From Comamonadaceae bacterium (GTDB taxonomy: Bacteria > Pseudomonadota > Gammaproteobacteria > Burkholderiales > Burkholderiaceae_C), in NCBI GenBank assembly GCA_027486555.1, contig JAIXOX010000012.1, positions 49,204 through 113,203 of the forward strand: DNA of 64,000 bases, read 5' to 3'. Under the pieces are notes generated by a model, which did not search any database, was not told where the DNA came from, and saw only the letters and a list, made by a program, of their open reading frames with translations. Position numbers and translations under genes: made by a program. The number at the start of each line of letters is the position of its first letter. The first letter of the stretch is position 1. Below, piece by piece: positions 45,263-52,343 of the stretch.

Positions 45263-46930
45263 ATGGCATTGGTAGAAGTACAAGTCCCGGACATCGGGGA
45301 TTTTGATGAAGTGACCGTCATTGAGTTGATGGTCAAAGTGGGCGACACCGTCAAGGCCGAGCAGTCGCTGATCACGGTGGAATCTGACAAAGCCTCGATG
45401 GAAATCCCGTCGAGCACGGCTGGCGTGGTCAAGGAAATGCGCGTGGCACTGGGTGACAAGGTCAAGCAAGGTTCCATTGTGTTGGTGGTGGAAGCCCAGT
45501 CCGTTGAGGGTTTGGCGTCAAGCGTTGAGCGCGTGCCCACTGCTGCAATACCTCAATCACCCACACCAGCGCCCAACCCTCAACCCTCAACGCCCAACCC
45601 TGTATCTTCAACGCTTGAAGTGCATGTGCCCGACATCGGCGACTTCAAAGACGTGGCCGTGATTGAAGTCATGGTCAAGCCTGGCGACACCATCAAGGTC
45701 GAGCAATCGCTGATCACCGTCGAGTCTGACAAGGCCTCGATGGAAATCCCGTCCTCACATGCTGGCGTGCTCACAGAGCTCAAAGTCAAAGTGGGCGACA
45801 CGGTCAATATTGGCGACCTGCTGGCCATTTTGTCGGTTCAGGGTTCGGCGTTGAGCGTTGAGCGTGGGGTGATGCCCGCCGCAGTTCCTGCAGTCCCTGT
45901 CCCTGCCACCAGCACAACGCCTGCAATGCCTGCCAGCGCTGCACAGGCCGTATCTGCGCTCAACACTGAACGCCCAACGCTGAACGCCCCGCTGGGCTTG
46001 CCTCACGCATCGCCCTCGGTGCGCAAATTCGCTCGTGAACTGGGTGTGCCTTTGGACGAAGTCAAAGGCTCCGGCCTCAAAGGCCGCATCACGCCCGATG
46101 ACTTGCAGGCCTTCACAAAGGCTGTCATGGCCGGTGCAGTTCAAACCAAAGCGCAAGCGGCCAAAGCGCCTGCAGCTTCTGGCGGTGACGGCGCAGCTTT
46201 GGGACTGATCCCTTGGCCCAAGGTCGACTTTGCCAAGTTCGGCCCCATCGAACGCAAAGAAATGGGCCGCATCAAGAAGATCAGCGGTGCCAACTTGCTC
46301 CGCAACGCTGTTCTGATCCCGGCCGTCACCAACCATGACGATGCCGACATCACCGACCTCGAGGCCTTCCGCGTTTCCACCAACAAAGAGAACGAGAAGA
46401 GTGGCGTCAAGGTGACGATGCTGGCTTTCTTGATCAAGGCCTGCGTGGCCGCGCTCAAGAAATACCCCGAGTTCAACAGTTCCTTGGATGGCGAATCACT
46501 GGTCTACAAAAACTACTGGCACATCGGTTTTGCCGCTGACACACCTAACGGTTTGATGGTGCCTGTGATCCGTGATTGCGACAAAAAAGGCGTCTTGCAA
46601 ATCAGCCAAGAAATGGGCGAATTGGCCAAGAAGGCGCGCGACGGCAAGTTGGGTCCCGCAGAAATGACCGGAGCAACCTTCACCATCTCCAGCCTCGGCG
46701 GCATTGGTGGCAAGTACTTCACGCCCATCATCAACGCGCCCGAAGTGGCCATCTTGGGTGTGTGCAAGAGCACCATGGAACCGGTGTGGGACGGCAAGCA
46801 GTTTGTGCCCCGCCTGATGCTGCCCCTGTCTTTGACATGGGACCACCGCGTCATCGACGGCGCTGCAGCGGCACGCTTCAACGCGTTCCTGGGTCAAATC
46901 CTCAGCGACTTCCGTCGCGTTCTTCTCTAA
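45263..46930 (+). CDS. aceF: Dihydrolipoamide acetyltransferase (E2), two lipoyl domains
   Basis: AceF is the core of the pyruvate dehydrogenase complex. The 555 residues contain lipoyl domain 1 (1-75, lipoyl lysine K43 in ESDKASM), lipoyl domain 2 (about 114-190, K157), a subunit-binding domain (about 252-290, SPSVRKFARELGVPLDEVKGSG) and the catalytic domain ending in DHRVIDGAAAARF (H528, D532). Both linkers after the lipoyl domains are built from arrays of a 7-bp repeat in opposite orientations (45501-45534 with 45549-45617, and 45848-45868 with 45956-45990). The linker peptides are rich in Ala, Pro, Ser and Asn/Thr. Confidence 0.97.
   Translation: MALVEVQVPDIGDFDEVTVIELMVKVGDTVKAEQSLITVESDKASMEIPSSTAGVVKEMRVALGDKVKQGSIVLVVEAQSVEGLASSVERVPTAAIPQSPTPAPNPQPSTPNPVSSTLEVHVPDIGDFKDVAVIEVMVKPGDTIKVEQSLITVESDKASMEIPSSHAGVLTELKVKVGDTVNIGDLLAILSVQGSALSVERGVMPAAVPAVPVPATSTTPAMPASAAQAVSALNTERPTLNAPLGLPHASPSVRKFARELGVPLDEVKGSGLKGRITPDDLQAFTKAVMAGAVQTKAQAAKAPAASGGDGAALGLIPWPKVDFAKFGPIERKEMGRIKKISGANLLRNAVLIPAVTNHDDADITDLEAFRVSTNKENEKSGVKVTMLAFLIKACVAALKKYPEFNSSLDGESLVYKNYWHIGFAADTPNGLMVPVIRDCDKKGVLQISQEMGELAKKARDGKLGPAEMTGATFTISSLGGIGGKYFTPIINAPEVAILGVCKSTMEPVWDGKQFVPRLMLPLSLTWDHRVIDGAAAARFNAFLGQILSDFRRVLL
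45501..45617. repeat. aceF: Inverted heptamer arrays in aceF linker 1
   Basis: The 5' arm is a run of 7-bp units (CCGTTGA, GGGTTTG, GCGTCAA, GCGTTGA, from 45501). The 3' arm holds units of the complementary form (ACCCTCA, ACCCTCA, ACGCCCA, ACCCTGT, ATCTTCA, ACGCTTG, 45576-45617). Because seven is not a multiple of three, each unit is read in a different frame, yet the protein frame stays open. The whole array encodes the flexible linker between the two lipoyl domains. Confidence 0.75.
45848..45990. repeat. aceF: Inverted heptamer arrays in aceF linker 2
   Basis: Two exact GCGTTGA units plus GCGTGGG (45848-45868) form the 5' arm. Five units GCGCTCA, ACACTGA, ACGCCCA, ACGCTGA, ACGCCCC (45956-45990) form the 3' arm. 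Between them is a Pro/Ala/Thr-coding stretch without the repeat. The element lies in the linker between lipoyl domain 2 and the subunit-binding domain. Confidence 0.78.
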
Positions 46931-46939
46931 GGATTTGAT

Positions 46940-48802
46940 ATGGCACTGATTGATATTCAAGTCCCCGACATTGGCGACTTCGACGAAGTCACCGTGATCG
47001 AGCTGATGGTCAAGGTGGGTGACACCGTCAAATCTGACCAAAGTCTGATCACTGTGGAGAGCGACAAAGCCTCCATGGAAATTCCTTGCAGCCACGGTGG
47101 TGTGGTCAAAGAACTCAAGGTCAAGCTTGGCGACAAGGTCAAGCAAGGCTCGGTGGTGTTGGTTCTGGAAGGCGAGGGCGTTGAGCGTCCGGCGTTGAGC
47201 GTTGAGCGCGAACAGCCTGCAGCCGTCACATCTGCGCCCAGCGTTCTTGCCAGTGTTTCTCCCACGCTGAACGCTCAACCCTCAACGCACAACGGGCCTG
47301 TGGACATCGAGTGCGACGTGCTCGTGTTGGGCGGTGGCCCCGGCGGCTATTCGGCAGCCTTCCGCGCGGCCGACCTCGGCTTGAACGTCGTCATCGTTGA
47401 GCGCTACGCCACCTTGGGCGGTGTGTGTCTGAACGTGGGTTGCATCCCGTCTAAAGCGCTGCTGCACGTCGCGGCCGTCATGGACGAGGTCAGCCACATG
47501 GCCGACCTCGGTGTGGATTTCGGCAAGCCGGTGGTCAACATCGACAAACTGCGCGGCCACAAAGAAAAAGTCATTGGCAAACTCACTGGCGGTTTGGCGG
47601 CCATGGCCAAGATGCGCAAGGTCACCACCGTGCGCGGCTTGGGCCAGTTCATCGGTGCCAACCACCTTGAAGTGTCGGAGACTACCGGCACTGCGCAAGA
47701 ACAAAACGGCAGCAAAAAAGTGATCGCCTTTAAAAAGGCCATCATCGCCGCCGGTTCACAAGCTGTGCGTTTGCCTTTTATGCCCAACGATCCTCGGGTT
47801 GTGGACAGCACCGGTGCTTTGGAACTCCAGAGTGTTCCGAAGCGCATGCTCATCTTGGGCGGCGGCATCATCGGCCTGGAAATGGGCACCGTTTACAGCA
47901 CGCTGGGCGCACGCCTGGACGTGGTGGAAATGATGGACGGCCTCATGCAAGGCGCGGATCGTGACTTGGTCAAAGTCTGGCAAAAGATGAACGCCAAGCG
48001 CTTTGACAACATCATGCTCAAGACCAAAACCGTGTCCGCACGCGCTTTGCCCGAAGGCATCGAAGTCACGTTCGAGAGCGTTGAACCGGGCGAGAACGGA
48101 AGCAACGCAAGCGTTGCGGCCCCCGCGCCTCAGGTGTACGACCTCGTGTTGCAAGCCGTTGGCCGCACACCTAACGGCAAAAAACTCGCCGCTGAAAAAG
48201 CAGGCGTGGCTGTGACCGATCGCGGCTTCATCAACGTCGACATTCAAATGCGCACCAACGTGCCGCACATCTTCGCCATTGGCGACATCGTTGGCCAACC
48301 CATGTTGGCGCACAAGGCGGTGCACGAAGCCCACGTGGCGGCTGAAGTGATTGCAGGCGAACTGCAAGGCAACAAAGAACTCGCTGCGGCTGCATTCAAC
48401 GCACGCGTCATCCCCAGCGTGGCCTACACCGACCCCGAAGTGGCCTGGGTCGGCCTCACCGAAGACCAAGCCAAAGCGCAAGGCATCAAGGTGAAAAAGG
48501 GCTTGTTCCCTTGGTCAGCTTCAGGCCGCGCCATTGCCAACGGCCGCGACGAAGGCGTCACCAAACTGTTGTTCGACGATTCACCCGAGGCCCAAGGCCA
48601 TGGCAAGATCCTGGGCGGCGGCATGGTGGGCACGCACGCGGGCGACATGATTGGCGAGATCGCATTGGCGATTGAGATGGGCGCAGACGCGGTGGACATC
48701 GGCAAAACCATCCACCCACACCCCACGCTGGGCGAAAGCATTGGCATGGCGGCTGAGGTGGCGCATGGCAGTTGTACGGACTTGCCGCCTAGCAAGAAGT
48801 AA
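46940..48802 (+). CDS. lpdA: Dihydrolipoamide dehydrogenase (E3) with N-terminal lipoyl domain
   Basis: E3 reoxidises the dihydrolipoyl groups with FAD and NAD+. The 620-residue protein is longer than ordinary E3 (about 475) because residues 1-77 are a lipoyl domain (K43 in ESDKASM), as known in some Burkholderiales and Neisseria. A linker with heptamer repeats (about 78-118) follows. The E3 body has the FAD motif VLGGGPGGYSAAF, the redox pair C163/C168 in GGVCLNVGCIPSK, the NAD motif ILGGGIIGLEMG and the dimer-domain HPHPTLGESIG. The last 762 bp are duplicated at 50088-50849. Confidence 0.98.
   Translation: MALIDIQVPDIGDFDEVTVIELMVKVGDTVKSDQSLITVESDKASMEIPCSHGGVVKELKVKLGDKVKQGSVVLVLEGEGVERPALSVEREQPAAVTSAPSVLASVSPTLNAQPSTHNGPVDIECDVLVLGGGPGGYSAAFRAADLGLNVVIVERYATLGGVCLNVGCIPSKALLHVAAVMDEVSHMADLGVDFGKPVVNIDKLRGHKEKVIGKLTGGLAAMAKMRKVTTVRGLGQFIGANHLEVSETTGTAQEQNGSKKVIAFKKAIIAAGSQAVRLPFMPNDPRVVDSTGALELQSVPKRMLILGGGIIGLEMGTVYSTLGARLDVVEMMDGLMQGADRDLVKVWQKMNAKRFDNIMLKTKTVSARALPEGIEVTFESVEPGENGSNASVAAPAPQVYDLVLQAVGRTPNGKKLAAEKAGVAVTDRGFINVDIQMRTNVPHIFAIGDIVGQPMLAHKAVHEAHVAAEVIAGELQGNKELAAAAFNARVIPSVAYTDPEVAWVGLTEDQAKAQGIKVKKGLFPWSASGRAIANGRDEGVTKLLFDDSPEAQGHGKILGGGMVGTHAGDMIGEIALAIEMGADAVDIGKTIHPHPTLGESIGMAAEVAHGSCTDLPPSKK
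47178..47294. repeat. lpdA: Inverted heptamer arrays in the lpdA linker
   Basis: 5' arm: GCGTTGA, GCGTCCG, GCGTTGA, GCGTTGA, contiguous from 47178 to 47205. 3' arm: ACGCTGA, ACGCTCA, ACCCTCA, ACGCACA from 47264 to 47291. The consensus of one arm (TGAGCGT) is the reverse complement of the other (ACGCTCA), so the transcript can fold into a long stem. It lies between the lipoyl domain and the FAD domain, as in aceF. Confidence 0.8.
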
Positions 48803-48820
48803 AAGCTTCAAACTGTAATA

Positions 48821-48856
48821 AAAGAAGCCCGAACTGGCAACAATTCGGGCTTCTTT
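48821..48856 (+). terminator. Terminator of the aceE-aceF-lpdA operon
   Basis: AAAGAAGCCCGAA (48821-48833) and TTCGGGCTTCTTT (48844-48856) form a perfect 13-bp stem with a 10-nt loop, 18 nt after the lpdA stop. A close relative of this terminator occurs again at 52290-52323. Confidence 0.9.
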
Positions 48857-48975
48857 GCAATGTGACTTCGTGGACCTGCACAACCATGAATTAATCCAGT
48901 CATGTTTGAGGACACACTTAATGTCAGTTTAAGTTGCACTCAACTTCTCGCAGTTGGACGGCGCTGCCCCGGTTT

Positions 48976-49243
48976 TTACAATGGGTACTGCTGACTCTCT
49001 GTCTCAATCCCGTTTTCCTCGACTGCATTCCCGCTGGAGCGCAGCGCAACTGGGAGTCTTTCTTTGCTCAGGTATTTGTCCACGATCACCGCACCGCCGC
49101 CGCTCGAGGTCTTGTGAACTTCCTGAGGGGTTTGATTGCCCAAGGCTTGGTGTGGGCGTTCGGTGTTGTAAAAGGCAAAGTATTTCGTCAGACCTATCAG
49201 TAACGCGAGCATCGTGGCGTAGCCGTTGAGGTTCACGGTGGAC
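48976..49243 (-). pseudogene. IS3-family transposase (OrfB) C-terminal fragment
   Basis: The minus strand reads STVNLNGYATM, LLIGLTKYFAFYNTERPHQALG and NQTPQEVHKTSSGGGAVIVDKY, the typical end of IS3-family integrases (rve_3 region). The catalytic DDE residues upstream are missing except for the terminal glutamate region. The fragment begins abruptly at about 49243, where IS30-type sequence takes over. Confidence 0.75.
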
Positions 49244-49375
49244 TTGTGAGATGCGCATAGACGAATCATCGGTTAAGTCAACCCGTAGTCGATTGGCAAT
49301 CTGCTCCGGTGACCAGCCGTTGACCCATTTGCGGTCACCACGATGAGGCTTGGTATTGCTCTTGGCGATACTCTT
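49244..49375 (-). pseudogene. IS30-family transposase internal fragment
   Basis: The minus strand reads HRGDRKWVNGWSPEQIANRL, then RVDLTDDSSMRIS. WSPEQIAxRLRVD and SMRIS are the conserved N-terminal/middle part of IS30-like transposases. It is cut off within the following conserved HEAIY motif, exactly where the IS3 fragment begins, and there is no start codon or catalytic domain. Confidence 0.65.
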
Positions 49376-49667
49376 CTTTAAACCTGCAGATTGCTACAGG
49401 CAGATGATGGCGCTAGATCGAGTCGGGCGTTAAGTACGGCAAGCGTAAGTTCCTAGCCACCCGCCAGCAGCCACGGCGCTGTTTGAGCTGGAGCAGCCAT
49501 TTTTGAAATCCCTGCCGCGCCCCAAGCCCCTGGTTTGGGAACGCTGGCAGGTGAACGCTGCGCTTTCTTGCCTAGATAATGATTTACCTTATTTCTAATG
49601 AAGGTGTCCCACTTAAACTGATTTTCCATTTTTGTGGGCCACTTCGACGCGCTGACAATGGCGTGGC

Positions 49668-49901
49668 TTATTTTGCGTCAGCTTGATGCTCAGCTTCGGG
49701 AGTGGATTCCGACTCAGCTTGATGTTCAGCTTCGGGAGTGGATTCCGATTCAGCTTGATGTTCAGCTTCGGGAGTGGATTCCGATTCAGCTTCAAGCTCA
49801 GCTTCGTGCTCTTTCTCAGTGCCAGTTTCCGCGTCATCGTGCGGTTCAACGGTCTCCGTTTGTGTTTCGACTGTCAAATTCTCATTGGTTTCGTTGTTCA
49901 T
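49668..49901 (-). CDS. Small acidic repeat protein
   Basis: A possible 77-residue protein starting at ATG 49901 with AAGGA 8 nt upstream. More than a third of the residues are Glu or Asp. The C-terminal half is three copies of the 12-residue unit AESESTPEAEHQ, encoded by three 36-bp direct repeats. No signal peptide, membrane segment or known domain is seen. The ribosome site, correct reading through all repeats and lack of stop codons support a gene. Its closeness to IS debris allows that it is a remnant. An ATG at 49910 is an alternative start. Confidence 0.45.
   Translation of the reverse strand: MNNETNENLTVETQTETVEPHDDAETGTEKEHEAELEAESESTPEAEHQAESESTPEAEHQAESESTPEAEHQADAK
49681..49788. 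repeat. Three tandem 36-bp direct repeats
   Basis: Units at 49681-49716, 49717-49752 and 49753-49788 are adjacent without spacers. Units 2 and 3 are identical and unit 1 differs at two positions. Each unit is exactly 12 codons and encodes one acidic repeat on the minus strand. The near identity points to recent slippage or unequal exchange. Confidence 0.9.
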
Positions 49902-50087
49902 TTTATTCATCCTTGGGTTGTATCTCTCAGGGGTATTGGCAATCACCTGTACATCACTGATCGACAACCTGATTAAAATTTGCTTTTACTAAACATTTAT
50001 GACGCTGACATTTTCAAGCTGCCTTACAGAATCGGCCATGTGAAGTCTGCAGTTGTAATGACGCCAGCGCTGTGCTTCGGGCATAGC

Positions 50088-50849
50088 CGTGCCTTGCCCG
50101 AAGGCATTGAAGTCACGTTTGAGAGCGCCGAACCTGGCGAGAACGGAAGCAACGCAAGCGTTGCGGCCCCCGCACTTCAGGTGTACGACATGGTTTTGCA
50201 AGCCGTGGGCCGCACGCCCAATGGTAAAAAACTCGCCGCTGAAAAAGCGGGCGTCGCTGTTACCGACCGCGGCTTCATCATCGTCGACATCCAAATGCGC
50301 ACCAACGTGCCGCACATCTTTGCCATTGGCGACATCATTGGTCAGCCCATGATGGCGCACAAGGCGGTGCACGAAGCGCATGTGGCCGCCGAAGTGATTG
50401 CGGGCGAACTGCAAGGCAACAAAGAGCTGGCAGCCGCTGCGTTCAACGCACGCGTTATCCCGAGCGTCGCTTACACCGACCCCGAAGTGGCCTGGGTGGG
50501 CTTGACCGAAGACCAAGCCAAAGCGCAAGGCATCAAGGTGAAAAAGGGCTTGTTCCCTTGGTCAGCTTCAGGCCGCACCATTGCCAACGGCCGCGATGAA
50601 TGCGTGACCAAACTGCTGTTTGACGACAGCCCTGAAGCGCACGGCCACGGCAAGATCTTGGGCGGCGGCATGGTGGGCATGCATGCGGGAGACATGATCG
50701 GCGAGATCGCACTGGCCATCGAGATGGGCGCAGACGCTGTGGACATCGGCAAAACCATCCACCCCCACCCCACGCTGGGCGAAAGCATCGGGATGGCGGC
50801 GGAAGTGGCGCATGGCTCTTGTACGGACTTGCCGCCTAGCAAGAAATAA
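50088..50849 (+). pseudogene. Partial duplicate of lpdA (C-terminal half)
   Basis: This 762-bp segment aligns without any gap to 48041-48802, the last 254 codons of lpdA. About ten amino acids differ (for example GDIVGQPML becomes GDIIGQPMM, RDEGVTK becomes RDECVTK), plus many silent changes. It contains only the end of the NAD domain and the dimerisation domain, and lacks FAD and redox-cysteine parts. An open frame extends upstream to TTG 49980 into unrelated sequence. The substitutions are mostly silent, so it may have been under selection, or may derive from a second lpdA allele. Confidence 0.8.
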
Positions 50850-50868
50850 AAGCTTCAAGCTCCAAATC

Positions 50869-50902
50869 AAAAAGCCCGTGCGGGGAACCTTAATGGCTTT
50901 TT
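50869..50902. terminator. Weak bidirectional hairpin between lpdA copy and ATPase gene
   Basis: AAAAAGCC (50869-50876) pairs with GGCTTTTT (50895-50902) with an 18-nt loop. It lies between the lpdA duplicate and the convergent ATPase gene, with short T-runs on both strands. Confidence 0.5.
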
Positions 50903-50916
50903 GTATTCTGCAAGTT

Positions 50917-52134
50917 TCAGCTCTGCAGCCACAAATCCAGTGGCATGCCCCCCGTGCCAATGATCAGCGGCTGTGCCTGTGGAAACTGCTGCACAAATGC
51001 GCTCAGGCCCGACACATTGCCCACGTTGTGGCCGCTTTTGACTTCCAGTGCGTGCAGTGTTTGGCCGTCGCACAGCACGTAGTCCACTTCTTTTTGCCCG
51101 TTGTTCCAGTAGTGGATGAGGGGGTGGCGGCTGCTGTGCGTCAAGTGCCGGGCCAGCAGCTCGGTGCCCACGGCGCTTTCGGCCAGACGGCCCCACACGT
51201 CGGGGCACGCTTGCGCCGCTTGCAGGCCCACACCTTGCGCGACCCAGTGGCAACCCATCAGGGCGTTGTTGAACACTTGCAGCTTGGGGCTGGATGCCCG
51301 CTGGCGCACCACTTGGCCCATGTATTTGGGCAATCCGCAGGCCATGCCCGCGCCTTCGAGCAGGTCGAGGTAGTGGGCGAGGGTGGTGGTGTTGCCCGCA
51401 TCGTCGAGCTGGCCCAGCATCTTTTGGTAGCTCAGGATCTGACCGCTGTACACGCAGGCCAGGTCAAACACGCGGCGCAACAGGGCAGGCTTTTGCACGG
51501 GGGCCATCAGCAGCACGTCTTTGCTGATGGTGGTTTCGATCAAAGCGTCGCTCACGTAGGCGGCCCAGCGGGTTTCATCGTGCACCAAAGGTGCTGCGCC
51601 GGGGTAGCCGCCATAAAAGATGAATTGCTCCAGGCTAAAGCCAAAAGCATCGCGCATTTCGGCGTAGCGCCAGTGGCCCAAGCGGGTGATTTCAAACCGC
51701 CCGGCCATGCTTTCGCTCAAGCCCCGTGCGATCAGCAACGGCGCAGAGCCGAGGATGACCACGCGCACATCGCGACCCGCAGCGGTGTCTTCGTCCCACA
51801 GGCGTTTGACTTCTTCGGTCCAGTTGGACACTTTTTGGATCTCGTCCAGCACCAGCACGCAGCTGCCCGCTTGGGCCGCGAGCGCTCGGGCCACCTGCCA
51901 TTGGGTGCCCAGCCAGACTTGGCCTTGCAGACCGGGCCCATCGGCACTGGCACTGTGCTGGGCTTTGGGGCTGGTGCTTGGCTTGTCTTGGGCGTCCCGT
52001 TGCAAGTGCTCCATTGCCTGGCGCACCAGCGTAGTTTTGCCCACTTGGCGTGGGCCAGCGACCACCTGTAAAAACAGACGCGGCTCTTGGAGCCGGGCAA
52101 GCAGAGGGGCAAGTGCTGCGCGTTCGATGGTCAT
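50917..52134 (-). CDS. AAA family ATPase with DUF4143
   Basis: A 405-residue protein of the AAA_14/DUF4143 group. Walker A GPRQVGKT is at residues 27-34 and Walker B VLVLDEIQKVSNW at about 93-105. The DUF4143 half is seen in YSGQILSYQKMLGQLDDAGNT, FNNALMG and the nuclease-like HYWNNGQKEVDYVLCDGQTLHALEVKSG end. Such genes are patchily distributed, single and of unknown function. ATG 52134 is chosen over TTG 52149. A 36-bp palindrome overlaps the start region. The gene sits inside the triplicated lpdA-end region, so it was probably brought in by recombination. Confidence 0.88.
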   Translation of the reverse strand: MTIERAALAPLLARLQEPRLFLQVVAGPRQVGKTTLVRQAMEHLQRDAQDKPSTSPKAQHSASADGPGLQGQVWLGTQWQVARALAAQAGSCVLVLDEIQKVSNWTEEVKRLWDEDTAAGRDVRVVILGSAPLLIARGLSESMAGRFEITRLGHWRYAEMRDAFGFSLEQFIFYGGYPGAAPLVHDETRWAAYVSDALIETTISKDVLLMAPVQKPALLRRVFDLACVYSGQILSYQKMLGQLDDAGNTTTLAHYLDLLEGAGMACGLPKYMGQVVRQRASSPKLQVFNNALMGCHWVAQGVGLQAAQACPDVWGRLAESAVGTELLARHLTHSSRHPLIHYWNNGQKEVDYVLCDGQTLHALEVKSGHNVGNVSGLSAFVQQFPQAQPLIIGTGGMPLDLWLQS

Positions 52135-52144
52135 TTTTGATTTG

Positions 52145-52180
52145 CTCAATACATTGAGTAATTTAACTCATTGTATTGAG
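52145..52180. promoter_or_regulatory. 36-bp imperfect palindrome at the ATPase promoter
   Basis: CTCAATACA (52145-52153) is inverted as TGTATTGAG (52172-52180), and inside them TGAGT (52155-52159) faces ACTCA (52166-52170). The element starts 11 bp upstream of the ATPase start codon and overlaps its likely promoter. It looks like an operator for a dimer or tetramer. No regulator gene is adjacent. Confidence 0.6.
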
Positions 52181-52226
52181 TAAATTAAATTCCATCCATC
52201 CATGCACGCTCTTCAATGCGCCTCAA

Positions 52227-52266
52227 GCATGGCAGATGTACGGAGTTGCCGCCTGGCAAGAAGTAA
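52227..52266 (+). pseudogene. Third copy of the lpdA 3' end (short remnant)
   Basis: The last 13 codons of lpdA recur here as HGRCTELPPGKK-stop, against HGSCTDLPPSKK in the intact gene; about five of 40 bases differ. Downstream follows the same type of terminator (AGCCCGAACTG stem) as after the intact lpdA. The remnant is separated from the second copy by the ATPase gene. Confidence 0.6.
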
Positions 52267-52289
52267 ACGCCTCTTCAGATCCAAGAAAG

Positions 52290-52323
52290 CAAAAGCCCGA
52301 ACTGTTGCCAGTTCGGGCTTTTT
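52290..52323. terminator. Bidirectional terminator, copy of the lpdA terminator type
   Basis: AAAAGCCCGAACTG (52290-52303), loop TTGC and CAGTTCGGGCTTTTTT (52308-52323) form a 14-bp perfect stem. It ends the convergent nemA-like gene on the minus strand and resembles the terminator of the intact lpdA at 48821-48856. Confidence 0.9.
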
Positions 52324-52343
52324 TCTACAGCATCTTGAGCCGT

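Larger units (their letters stand above)
48924..49621. mobile_element. Insertion sequence remnant bounded by inverted repeats
   Basis: TCAGTTTAAGT (48924-48934) is repeated exactly inverted at 49611-49621, and the match extends to 14 of 16 bases inward. The 698-bp interval holds the C-terminal end of an IS3-type transposase and an internal piece of an IS30-type transposase, both on the minus strand and joined near 49243. The rest (49376-49610) has no intact gene; a plus-strand stretch at about 49472-49590 weakly resembles an IS21 IstA end. No target duplication was identified. Confidence 0.6.

Noticed and set aside
42497..45469. A 990-codon open frame antisense to aceE
   Set aside because: It lies fully opposite a conserved gene, has no ribosome site and no recognisable protein. 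Long antisense frames arise from the codon bias here; the same holds for 7805-10291 (opposite ppsA) and 2880-4301 (opposite ftsH).
49472..49590. IS21-type IstA fragment on the plus strand (LEQPFLKSLPRPKPLVWERW)
   Set aside because: The likeness to the IstA pattern is weak and short, so it is mentioned only within the IS remnant.
49681..49788. Possible CRISPR array from 36-bp repeats
   Set aside because: The units are directly adjacent with no spacers and are in codon register, so they are a protein repeat.
49683..49976. Plus-strand hydrophobic repeat frame (LMFSFGSGFRF units)
   Set aside because: It is the mirror reading of the acidic repeat protein. The minus-strand frame has the better ribosome site and a plausible composition.
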